Shown one piece after another: positions 1 through 9,483 of a stretch of DNA of 64,000 nucleotides. Location: contig JAOANR010000002.1 in NCBI GenBank assembly GCA_030278955.1, positions 10,157,982 through 10,221,981 on the forward strand. The letters are read 5' to 3'. Within the stretch, counting starts at the first letter, position 1, and each line of letters begins with the position of its first letter. The notes under the pieces are model-generated. The model worked only from the letters and a program-made list of their open reading frames with translations. It did not search any database and had not been told where the DNA came from. A program made the position numbers and the translations under genes. Origin of the DNA: Hygrophila difformis (taxonomy: Eukaryota > Streptophyta > Magnoliopsida > Lamiales > Acanthaceae).

Positions 1-398
1 GTCTACCCCCCTTAAGAATCAACTTCGTCATCGAAGTTGTGTTTCGGCTTTTCTCGCACTAAGAGTTAGGGTCCTTTTGTTTATTTTATTATTTTGCGAT
101 ATTGTGTTATTGAATTATTGTTCGATTGTTGATTTTTTGTTGTTTGATTATTGTTTGACTGAACCCAGAATTGAAATTTCCGAGTTGCCTACGTACCCTG
201 TGAAGGGATCAAGCCATGACGTAATTCAAAACAATTTGAATTTGTTTATTTGGGATACAAAATATTCGGGTTTCAAAAATAAATGCTTATGCATTCTTAC
301 TGGGTATTACATCCTCCCCCCCTTAAGATTACAGTTATGTCCCCATAACTGCCTACACATTATTCCCACGAAGGTTCGAGTATCGCCGCCTAGCACAT
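1..398 (-). other. B1 3' non-coding tail with two polypurine tracts and a relic LTR start
   Basis: On the minus strand this begins with the conserved palindrome CAGTTATG-GGGA-CATAACTG (about 352-333). A first purine tract follows (about 325-312), then at 311 a TGTAATACCC sequence that looks like an LTR start but is not one. About 300 bp later a second purine tract (about 18-5) ends at the window edge, where the real 3' LTR would begin. The join to gag near 399 is the scar of a deletion that removed protease, reverse transcriptase, RNase H and integrase. Confidence 0.75.
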
Positions 399-931
399 GT
401 ATGTCCGCTTCTTTTACCACTTTTAACGTCCCATGAGTCCCCCTTGGTTATTTGTGGCTAGTTAGGTCCAGCGACCAGATCATCTCTTTTGGTTATATTT
501 TTAATCTGGGTTCGACATTATTTCATCCGATGTCCACGTCGACCACATCGGAAGCATGTGTCGGGTTGAGGGCATCCCCTCACCAGATGAGGTTGGTTAC
601 AGCTTAGGCATCGGGGCACGTAGCCTTTGCGGGTGAAAATTCTTCTATTATTGCCTCCATCGTCGCCTAGGGCTGGTCCATTTGGGCCTTTGCGAAGGTT
701 GTTCCTATCCGAGTCTTTATCAGCTCCGCGGTCCTTACCTCTCTTGTCTTGTGCTTGGGGACCTTGCCTAGATTCATCTATCGCCTTCCACTTCAGTCCC
801 TGAACTCGTGCAACCGCTACCGCACGATCATAAACAGCTTGTGGGTCAGAGTAGTGTACCCCCGTGATTACTTCCCTAATGGCCAGGTTTAACCCCATCT
901 CAAATTTCTGAGCCTTGTCGGAGTCAGTTGG
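399..931 (-). pseudogene. B1 gag, C-terminal part (zinc knuckles)
   Basis: The C-terminal half of a Ty3/gypsy Gag, continuing from the fragment at 12703-12087 once A1 is removed. It contains the stretch beginning MGLNLAIREV, a basic linker, and two retroviral-type zinc knuckles: one CX2CX3HX4C beginning CLSCNQPHL, one starting CFRCGRRGH. A stop follows the second knuckle near 518, so its last cysteine lies beyond the stop. Homology to the A1 Gag continues past the stop (a KNITKRDDLV-like segment, another stop, then the RPMGRLN-like end) to about 399, where the sequence jumps to the element tail. Gag packages element RNA in virus-like particles; this copy is broken and not functional. Confidence 0.85.
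927..931. repeat. Left target-site duplication of A1 (GTTGG)
   Basis: GTTGG directly before the TGTAATACCC start of the A1 5' LTR; the identical partner is at 12087-12091. Confidence 0.93.
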
Positions 932-1502
932 TGTAATACCCGAGAATTTTCCAACATAAAATAAAACAATAATTAAATAAATAAATAATAAATAAAATAA
1001 ATACTATAAATAAATAAATAAATCCAGCAGATAAAAGAAATAAATAAAGATAAGAAAATGAGAAATGAGATTTTTACTTAAAAAGGAATTAAAGGAATTT
1101 AATTCAATAAAAGGATGGATAAATGGTACACCAAAACCCGACACTAATGAACTCGAGTATTCGAGTCCAAAACATCCAATTAGACTGAGAATAAAATTAG
1201 AGAGAAAGTACGAACCCGAATATACCCCGGAAATCGGAATTCGGGAGTATAGAGGGATAGAAACCCGAAAGAGAGGCGGAAAAGCACGACGGATCGCACG
1301 ACCCGCCCGGACCGAAGTCCAGGCGAAGTCGGCGCGGTGGCCGCGCGGTAAAGGAGGTTCAGCGCGCCACGACCGCGCCACCACACAGATTCGTTTGTTG
1401 CGTGAATCTCTCGCCCGAACGCGGATTTTTCGACTTTCGGTTGAACATCTCTCGACTCCAGACCTTTAGGTCGGTCGTGGACGCCCTAGGGATTAAGAAT
1501 TC

Positions 1503-1510
1503 TATAAATA
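1503..1510 (+). promoter_or_regulatory. TATA box of the A1 5' LTR
   Basis: TATAAATA, followed by a CCCCTTGG-type segment. The same spot in A2, A3 and A4 also reads TATAAATA (25299-25306, 38215-38222, 45475-45482). The A1 3' LTR has CAATAAATA instead. Position within the LTR fits the U3/R promoter of gypsy elements; the start of transcription cannot be fixed from sequence. Confidence 0.7.
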
Positions 1511-2610
1511 AGCCCCTTGGGAGCCCCAAACAAGTTTACGAAACCCTACCACATTCTATACGTTCGAAACCCTAAATCCGGAGTCGTCGGAGGCACGAAA
1601 CCATGACGAACGCTGTTGGACGAGTTCTCTACAGATCTCCATAATCGTGGTAAGTCTCGGTCCAATCTTTATTCAATAAACGATTCGAAAACGAATCCTA
1701 ATCATCTCCTTTTTCTTTCTACACCCCCGTATCGAATCTAGATCGTAGAACCCGACGAACGGAGAGGAGAAACGGTGATCTGGAAGCCACGCCTCCGAAT
1801 TGGACATTCCCGACGTTCATAGACACTGTAAGTTAACCTTACATGGTTTTGGGAGATTTTAAAACATTCGAAACCTAAAAGATTTGACAAGAATCATAAA
1901 TCTGTCCACTTTTGTTTTCCTACCGACGCAACAGGATTGTTGAATTTTTCCGACCTTTAAAACGAACTCAAACGGGAAAACTTAAAAGACAAAAAACGTT
2001 CCTAAGACTTATACCTAGCTACTGTAAAAATTTGAGAATTTTTGGAGCTGATTTGATATGTGAAAACGCGTTGAAACCGAACTGTTTAATTCTAGATCTT
2101 GAAATCTTGGACAGAACTTAGGATTGATCTTGATCACGTTTTTGACATAGGATCTAGGCTGTTTTAGATCTGTGGCCGAACATGAAAGTTGTAGATAAAT
2201 GTCTTAAGATGATCCCTGTCAAATTTCATTAAATTTGGAGTTGAATTGATATGTTAGAATTTGAAATCTTTAAACTGTGGCATGTTAAACTCGGACAGAT
2301 TTCTTCTTATGTGAAAATTGGCGATTTTGAACTACTTAGGTATCTCGGATTGAAAAAGTTAAAACACGAAAGTTGTAGATCTTGATGTTTCCGAGTCAGA
2401 TATGAAATTTTGGAATTTTTTTGGAATTAAATCTGATTTTAGACGAATTTTGGAGTAAATTGTGATTTACCGAAACGAAATTTTTGAAATCTTGTTGAAT
2501 CATGGAATTAACCTTTAGGGTTGAAACGACTTGAGATATTATTTCTAAATTAATACATTGGAAGGCAGATTTTAAAAACTAAATCCCCTTACAAACTTGA
2601 TAAATTAAAA

Positions 2611-2643
2611 TTAGGGGTGAGTGCTCTGCAGGGTGCCCCCTAA
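2611..2643 (+). other. Conserved LTR hairpin (A1 5' LTR copy)
   Basis: Seven-base arms TTAGGGG (2611-2617) and CCCCTAA (2637-2643) enclose a loop beginning TGAGTGCTC. The same feature occurs at 11163-11195, 26392-26426, 39320-39352 and 46525-46559 in the other A LTRs, and with different pairing arms in B LTRs. Confidence 0.6.
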
Positions 2644-3537
2644 CGATTCACTTCGTGCCGTAATGGACGATGGTGACCCCGCGCGCTATACTTGAAATGT
2701 GATATTGCCAAAACGGCGAAACTTAGAGCCTACACTCTCGTGAATATCCGTATGGGTTTCCCGAGGCTCCGGAGTGGTACTGGGTATGGCTGATACGGCT
2801 GCGGCCGCCGGGCTACCGGCTAAACTTGTTGACATCGCGATTTTTATCGTGAAACTTTGAAATACCAAATCGGGAATGTAATGGGGATTCTAAATTAAAT
2901 TAAACTAGATTAAATGATATTGTTGTCAAATTAAATTATTTAAATGCTTTATTTAAATTATGGCTATTATCTTGAACCATGTGATATGTGTTATTAAATA
3001 GAGCCTGAGATAGATTGTGCTATATGATATGGATTATATGAAATCAAATATTATGTTATTATCATGCTTTTGTTAAATTATTAAAGTTAAGGCTTTTAAA
3101 CCCTACGATCATGCATGTGTTAACTTACTCAGCAATTTTGCTGATCAAAACCATTTTTATTCCTTTCTTTACAGAATATATGGAATGAGCATGTGTGAGC
3201 ACGAATCATGCATGGGATTTTGGGAACTTTTATTTTGCTTTTAAATTTCGTACGTAGACTACATTATGAACGGGCCTGTTTAACCCGTGTTTTGGCCATG
3301 TCGGCCCTTTTTATCTTTTCCGCTGCGATACTGTACTAAACTAAATATTTCCGCTGCGCTATGCTATTATTATTTTCAAATTATATTGTATGGGCTATTT
3401 TGAATGCTTTGAATGTTTTAAATCCTGCAATACCTAGCCTTGCATCTCTTTAGTAAGCTCGGAGAAACCGTGTCTTACTAGGGGGATGTGGCGGTGACAT
3501 CCCGACCTGGGTGACCAAAAACCGGGGTGTTACAAGT

Positions 3538-3549
3538 TGGTATCAGAGC
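3538..3549 (+). promoter_or_regulatory. A1 primer-binding site (initiator-Met tRNA)
   Basis: TGGTATCAGAGC lies 3 bases after the 5' LTR and matches the 3' end of plant initiator methionine tRNA, the usual minus-strand primer of these elements. Confidence 0.9.
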
Positions 3550-3898
3550 CCGGCTATTTTTAAACTATTATTTTTAAACCATTATCATTTTTAAACTACT
3601 ATTAATATTTTGACTATTATTTTAAATTTTAAAGTATTATTTCCATGGAAGAATTTTTATTCTTTATTTTAAAACCCATGGAAAAGTATATATATATGGT
3701 GCATTAAATTATTATTGGGGGGAAATATCATTTGCATATGCATGTTGCATCTCTGCTATGAACTTAGAATCTTGGAAACTTGAACTTAGCATCTTGGCGA
3801 AACTTGAACTTAGAATCTTGGAAACTCGAACCTAGAATCTTGGCGAATTGAACTTAGAATCTTGGCGAATATTAACGTAGATCTCTTGCTTGCGCTAG
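3550..3898 (+). repeat. A1 untranslated leader with short tandem repeats before ORF1
   Basis: AT-rich leader with no gene up to about 3764. From about 3765 to 3885 there are some six imperfect copies of a roughly 20-25 bp unit with the core CTTAGAATCTTGGCGAA, ending just before the ORF1 start. A3 (about 40600-40655) has about three copies and A4 (about 47659-47806) about seven, so copy number differs between elements. Confidence 0.7.
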
Positions 3899-4234
3899 AT
3901 GGCTAGTCAAGACATGATGCAGTTGATGGTCAGGATGATGAGCGTTCATCTCGATTCCCACCAGACCCTAGAGCAGATGAAGTACCGTATGGCTCAATTG
4001 GAGGCCAATTTACATCACATGGGCAACTTGAGAGAGGCGGATCATCACCGCATAAACCAACTCGAGCGCCAAGTCCAAACCCTCACTACACAAAACTTAA
4101 TACTAAAGGAATACATCGATGCCCACGGGCAAGACTTAAACACTATCTTTGACGACCTACTACCGCCGAGTTCGGAGGAGGAAGATCCGGAGGAAGATCC
4201 TGCTACCCCGCCGAGAGACGTCATGAGGCACTAG
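3899..4234 (+). CDS. A1 ORF1: small coiled-coil protein upstream of gag
   Basis: A 111-codon frame starting MASQDMMQLM, between the primer-binding site and gag. Residues about 20-75 look like an amphipathic coiled coil (heptad-like leucine, methionine and isoleucine; QLEANLHHMG, INQLERQVQTL). The tail is acidic and proline-rich (SSEEEDPEEDP). I do not recognise a family. Related frames lie in the same place in A3 (40674-41009, one early stop) and A4 (47822-48421, 199 codons), which argues that it is a real element gene. Extra ORFs before gag are known in some plant gypsy lineages such as Ogre, but I know of none described for Tekay elements. A role in oligomerisation with Gag or in RNA binding would be a guess. 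Confidence 0.65.
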   Translation: MASQDMMQLMVRMMSVHLDSHQTLEQMKYRMAQLEANLHHMGNLREADHHRINQLERQVQTLTTQNLILKEYIDAHGQDLNTIFDDLLPPSSEEEDPEEDPATPPRDVMRH

Positions 4235-4501
4235 AGATTCTACTGTTAGACATTGTTTTGCTAGAAAAATATTTCTACTTTTGTACTAAAATTTCTTATG
4301 AGGAAATAAAATGCCGATTTATTTTTTTTAAATCAAAACAAAACAAAACAAAACAGAATAAAATGAAACCCCAAAACAGACGATGCTTCTTAACTCGAAC
4401 AAAGCACCACGTGCTAAATTACTACACACATATAAATTCATAGAAATTGCTTAGACTATATGCTAAATTCACCAGCCCTAATCTATCATATTTGTACCAG
4501 A
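4235..4501 (+). other. Spacer between ORF1 and gag in A1
   Basis: AT-rich, non-coding. Contains an AAAAC-rich run near 4336-4360; the A3 copy of this spacer has AAAAT-type repeats instead. A CACCACGTGC segment shortly before gag is shared with A3. No internal promoter or splice signal could be established. Confidence 0.5.
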
Positions 4502-7500
4502 ATGGCACCCAGAGGAAGAGGAAGAGGAAGAACTCAAACCACTCCCCAAACCACCACTGAGATACCTACTGAAACACCACCAAACGTCACTGAACCAATT
4601 CAACCTGATGAGGAACAACCCCAAGGTGCGCAGGACGCCCCCGCACCGAACAATGTGGGCGATCATCTTAGGACGATAGAGGAAGTGTTGATTGCGCTCG
4701 GAAACGCGCAAGTCAACCAGGGACAAGCTGCGGCGGTACCTCCGCCCCAAGCTCGCCCTAACTACCTGGCGATGGTGAATCCCTACCAGCCGCCCCACTA
4801 TGCTGGTGAGGAGGATCCAGCTAAACTGGAGGAATGGATCCGGACTTTTGACAAGCTGCTAGGAGCGGTCAAATGTCCGGAAGGAGAGAGGGTACATGTC
4901 GCTTCATACTACTTGGGAGGCGAAGCTGATGACTGGTGGCAAGCAACGCAAGCCAAACTAACTGAAGATGACGAGCCTTACTCGTGGATGGAGATGATGG
5001 AACTACTCAGGGATCGATTCTATCCCTTGAGTACCAAAGCTGCCATGTACGAAGAATTCCTGTCACTGAAGCAAGGGAGCCAAACGGTGCAAGAATACTA
5101 CACACGCTTTAAGGAGCTGGTGAGGTTCGCACCAAGGCTAGTGCCTACTGATGCGGAAAAGGCACAAAAGTTCGAGATGGGACTGAACCTGTCTGTGCGC
5201 GAGGTGATCGCGGGGGTACACTACCCCGATTTGCAAGCCGTATACGATCGCGCTGTAGCGGTAGCACGCGTGCAGCAGCTGAAAAGAAGGGTGAGTGGGG
5301 AGTCCAGCAGGGGTCCTCAAGACAAGAGAAGCCGAGACTCAAGAAACGAGAACAACACTGGAAGGAACGAGCAGCGCAGAGGGTCGAATAGGCCCCAACA
5401 AAACAGCACTGGGAGGAGGTTCAATCAAGAAGATCCGGTACCGCCTTGCCCGCGATGTGGACGACCACATCTGGCAAGGGGATGCCCGCAGCAAGGCGCC
5501 TGTTACCGATGCGGTCGAATGGGTCACGTTCGACGGGAATGTCGAACTAGGCTCGAAAACATAACGAAGAGGGACGATTTGGTCGCGGGGCAAGAACAGC
5601 CTCAAAACCAAAACGGGCGAAATGGCAATAACCAAGGGTACAGACCCCCTCAAAATAGGCCGCAAAACCAGAACCAGAACCAACGACCTCCGCCCCCACA
5701 GAATCAAAACCAGCAACAAAATCAACAGAATGCGAATCAGCAGGGCAATCAGGGACGCCCTATGGGGAGGCTGAACGTGGTAAACCAAGCGGACGTGCCT
5801 GCGCAAGGAGAAGTGATGGCAGGTACATTTCACGTTTTGAATACACCCCTTAGAATTTTATTTGATTCCGGAGCTAGTTGCTCAATTATTGCATCAAGGA
5901 TAGTGCCTGAGTTAGATCTACCTAAGTGCGAGAGAATTAGCTTAGGAATTCAATTGCCTTCTGGAGAAGTAGTGTCTTGCTCTAAACGATATAACGGAAT
6001 TCCTATAGTGATAAAGAACGTAGAATTCTTCGCGAACTTGGTAGAATTTAACTTAAGAGACTTTGACATCATACTGGGGATGGATTGGCTATCCCAGTAT
6101 AAAGCGGTGATCGAATGCCAAAAACAAAAGATCACCTTGTCAAAAAGTAGGGGAAATAGAGTTATCTTTTACTCTCAGCCCCCTAAGAAAAGTAACAAAA
6201 TCGTTAGTGCACTTAAACTAAGTAACTTGATGCGTAAGGGGTAAGAACTATATGCGTGCTATGTGCACAACCTTGAGGCGGAAGAGAACAAGGTTGATAG
6301 CATACCAGTGGTAAGAGAATACCCGGACGTGTTCCCTGAAGACGTTCCGGGCATGCCACCTGAGAGAGATCTTGAATTCACGATAGATCTCATTCCGGGG
6401 ACAGAGCCTGTCTCAAAAGCTCCGTACCGGATGGCACCACTGGAAATGAAGGAGTTAAAGGAACAACTCGAGGAGCTATTGGGAAAAGGTTACATAAGAC
6501 CGAGTACGTCCCCTTGGGGAGCACCGGTTTTGTTTGTCAAGAAGAAAGACGGAGGGCTACGCCTTTGCATAGATTACCGAGGACTAAACCAAGTGACCAT
6601 TAAGAATAAATACCCCCTTCCGAGAATAGAGGATCTGTTTGATCAACTGAAGGGAGCTTCAGTATTCTCGAAGATCGATTTGCAATCTGGGTATCATCAA
6701 TTAAGGATTGCCGAGAAGGACATTCCAAAGACGGCGTTTCGAACACGATATGGCCATTACGAGTTCACAGTGTTATCCTTCGGGCTAACAAATGCTCCGG
6801 CCATGTTCATGAATCTCATGAACAACGTGTTCCGAGAATTGTTAGATCAGTGCGTCGTAGTGTTCATCGACGACATCCTGATCTACTCGAAGAGCGAGGA
6901 GGAGCATGCAAAGCACTTACATCAAGTGTTGGAGACCCTGCGAAGAAATCAGCTATACGGCAAGCTGTCGAAATGTGACTTCTAGCTGAAAGAAGTGGCA
7001 TTCCTCGGACACATAGTATCTGCTGATGGAGTATCAGTGGATCCGGCAAAAGTCTCTGCCGTAACTGAATGGGCAACTCCGAAAAGTCCAACGGAAATAA
7101 GGAGTTTCCTTGGATTAGCCGGATACTATAGACGATTTGTGAAGGACTTTTCAAGGATTGCACGTCCTTTGACCCAGCTACTTAAGAAAGGAGCAAAATA
7201 CGAGTGGACCGAAGCATGTGAGACATCGTTTCAAGAGCTGAAGAAACGACTCACAACCACACCCGTATTAACACTACCATCAGAGAATGGTGACTTCGAA
7301 GTATATAGCGATGCTTCGAAGGAAGGTTTAGGTTGTGTCTTGATGCAAGACTCGAGAGTCGTAGCCTATGCATCACGCCAACTAAAACCTCACGAGGAAA
7401 ATTATCCGACACATGACCTGGAGTTGGCAGCGGTCGTTTTCGCTCTAAAGATATGGAGACATTATCTTTATGGGCGGAAGTGTCGAATGTTCACCGACCA

Positions 7501-9229
7501 CAAGAGCTTGAAATATATATTCACTCAGAAGGAGTTGAATTTGAGACAGCGAAGGTGGTTGGAGCTCATTAAGGACTACGATTTAGAGATAGCGTACCAC
7601 GAGGGGAAGGCGAATGTGGTAGCCGATGCCCTAAGTCGGAAAACCCAACACGTGACAAACTCGTTGGTAATTCCGCCGGCATTGTACATGGAATTGGCAA
7701 GATTGGAGTTAGAACTTGTGCATCCTGGCACAGTGAGAGAAACGATCAATGCCATGGTCGTAGAGACTCCAATATTAGACGAGATTCGACTCGCTCAACC
7801 GGGCGATCCGAAACTCGAGAAGATAAAAGAGTATATTGCCGAAGGAAAGGCAATAGGATTTGCTGTCCACGAGGATGGAAGCGTCCGTTTTAAAGGTAGA
7901 TGGTGTGTGCCTCTTAAATGTGCCGAGTTGAAGCAAAGGTTGATGGAGGAAGGGCACAACACGCCATACTCCGTACATCCCGGAGGTGACAAGCTATACA
8001 AAGATCTGAAGAAGATCTATTGGTGGCCGGGAATGAAGAAGGAAGTGGCAAATTTCGTAGCGAGATGTCTCACCTGCCAAAAGGTTAAGGCAGTGCGACA
8101 TAAACCCTTAGGATTGATGCAACCACTAGAGATTCCAAGTTGGAAGTGGGATAGCATCTCAATGGACTTTGTCTCGGGATTACCCCGATCACCTAAAGGC
8201 ATGAATAAGATTTGGGTGATTGTGGATAGGCTAACGAAGACAGCCATATTTATCCCAATGAAAGACACGTGGACTATGGACCAATTGGCCCGAGCCTACA
8301 TTGATAATGTGGTACGACGGCATGGAGTACCACACGATATCATTTCCGATAGAGACAGTAGGTTTGTCTCTCATTTCTGGACGGAGTTACAAAAAGCTCT
8401 CGGTACTCAAATCAAAATGAGCACCGCATTCCACCCGATGACGGATGGACAAACCGAGAGAACAATCCAAACACTAGAAGACATGCTGAGAGCATGCGTG
8501 TTGGAATTCAAAGGGAATTGGGAATCTCATTTACCCTTGATTGAGTTTTCCTATAATAATAGTTACCATGCGAGTATCGGCATGGCACCTTTCGAGGCAT
8601 TGTATGGACGAAAGTGCCGAAGCCCTTTGAGCTGGGAAGAAAACGATAAGTCCGTGGTAGTGGGACCACAACTTATCGAAGACATGGCTCAACAAATCAA
8701 AGTGATCCAAGGGAAGATGAAAGCCGCTCAAGACCGTCAAAAGAGTTATGCCGACGTGAGACGACGAGACCTAGAATTTCAAGTGGGAGATAGGGTCATG
8801 CTAAAGATATCACCCATGAAGGGGGTGATGCGCTTTGGCAAACGAGGGAAGTTAAGTCCGCGATACATAGGACCTTACGAAATTCTAGAACGAGTCGGAA
8901 CTCTAGCCTACCGATTGGCTTTACCGCCACACTTAGATAGAGTTCATAATGTCTTCCATGTCTCACAACTAAAGAAGTATGTGCCGGACCCGACACATGT
9001 ACTTCAACCAGAGATAATTGAGCTCGATGAAGATTTGACTTACGAAGAAGTCCCAGTGCGTATTCTCGATACTAAGGAACGAGTAACGAGGAACAAAACC
9101 ATCAAAATGATCAAGGTTCTTTGGTCAAATCACGAAAGTGAGACGGCAACTTGGGAAGTAGAATCCGACATGAGAGAACGATACCCGACATTGTTCCAAA
9201 CCGATACCGACACAGTTATGGGGACATAA
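4502..9229 (+). pseudogene. A1 gag-pol polyprotein of a chromovirus, two in-frame stops
   Basis: A single reading frame of 1576 codons starting MAPRGRGRGR (preferred over the ATG at 4460 because A3 starts at the same methionine). Order: Gag with a retrotransposon-Gag core (YYLGGEADDWW, RFYPLS); two zinc knuckles (from residue 316, CX2CX3HX4C, and from residue 334, CX2CX4HX4C); a Gln/Asn-rich linker; aspartic protease (DSGAS, Asp 455); reverse transcriptase (FIDD from residue 788); RNase H (YSDAS, Asp 937); integrase with HHCC zinc finger and D,D,E core; and a C-terminal chromodomain (VKVLW-like core, TWE, YPTLF end). Two nonsense codons break it: TAA at 6242-6244 just after protease, where A3 has Tyr, and TAG at 6983-6985 in reverse transcriptase, where A3 has Arg. 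Otherwise no frameshift is seen. Confidence 0.93.
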
Positions 9230-9232
9230 CTG
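9213..9232 (+). other. Palindrome overlapping the end of pol
   Basis: CAGTTATG-GGGA-CATAACTG: two perfect 8-base arms and a 4-base loop; the pol stop TAA lies in the right arm. The same palindrome is at the pol end of A2, B1 and C1, and with one base changed in D. Its place just before the first purine tract is constant. Confidence 0.65.
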
Positions 9233-9483
9233 CAATCTTAAGGGGGAGAGGATGTCATACCCCCTAATTTTTCGTGCATTCTTGTAAACTAATTTTTCGT
9301 GCATTCTTGTAAACTTTTGAACTACGTTATGGCTTGATCCCTTTACCGGGTACGTAGGCAGCTTAGAAGTTTTAATTCTAAGTTCAGTCACAACATAATA
9401 AAACAAACACAAGACCTTAGCACGAGACGAGAAAAGCCGAAACACAACTTCGAGGACGAAGTTGATTCTTAAGGAGGGTAGAC
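9233..9483 (+). other. A1 3' tail: first purine tract, relic LTR start, spacer, functional polypurine tract
   Basis: CTTAAGGGGGAGAGGA (about 9237-9252) is followed by TGTCATACCCCC, which resembles an LTR start. About 215 bp of spacer follow, including a duplicated CGTGCATTCTTGTAAAC. Then CTTAAGGAGGGTAGAC (9468-9483) directly adjoins the real 3' LTR. The second tract is therefore the working plus-strand primer site by position. No gene is seen in the spacer. Confidence 0.75.

Larger units (their letters stand above)
932..3534 (+). repeat. A1 5' LTR
   Basis: Begins TGTAATACCCGAG and ends GGGGTGTTACA, 2603 bp, matched base for base in length by 9484-12086. It has an AT-rich U3 start, a GC-rich segment at 1260-1400, a TATA box at 1503-1510, then an AT-rich transcribed part. 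A hairpin-forming segment lies at 2611-2643 (arms TTAGGGG and CCCCTAA), followed by a GC-rich patch near 2790-2820. Open frames inside it on both strands recur in the other LTR and show no protein-like features. Confidence 0.95.

Noticed and set aside
1004..1384. A 126-codon minus-strand open frame, with overlapping frames on both strands, in the A1 5' LTR
   Set aside because: It recurs at the same place in the 3' LTR and partly in other LTRs, follows the GC-rich patch, and has low-complexity Leu/Phe/Arg composition with no motif. Treated as chance.
3538..3549. tRNA gene at the primer-binding sites
   Set aside because: Only the 12-18 bases matching a tRNA 3' end are present, with no cloverleaf; they are priming sites.
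5339..5833. A 164-codon minus-strand open frame opposite gag
   Set aside because: Shadow of the Gln/Asn-rich, stop-poor Gag linker; A3 has a similar antisense frame for the same reason.
6242..6985. Programmed stop-codon readthrough in A1 gag-pol
   Set aside because: The stops are TAA after protease and TAG within reverse transcriptase, neither at a usual Gag-Pol border, and A3 has sense codons at both. Nonsense mutation is simpler.
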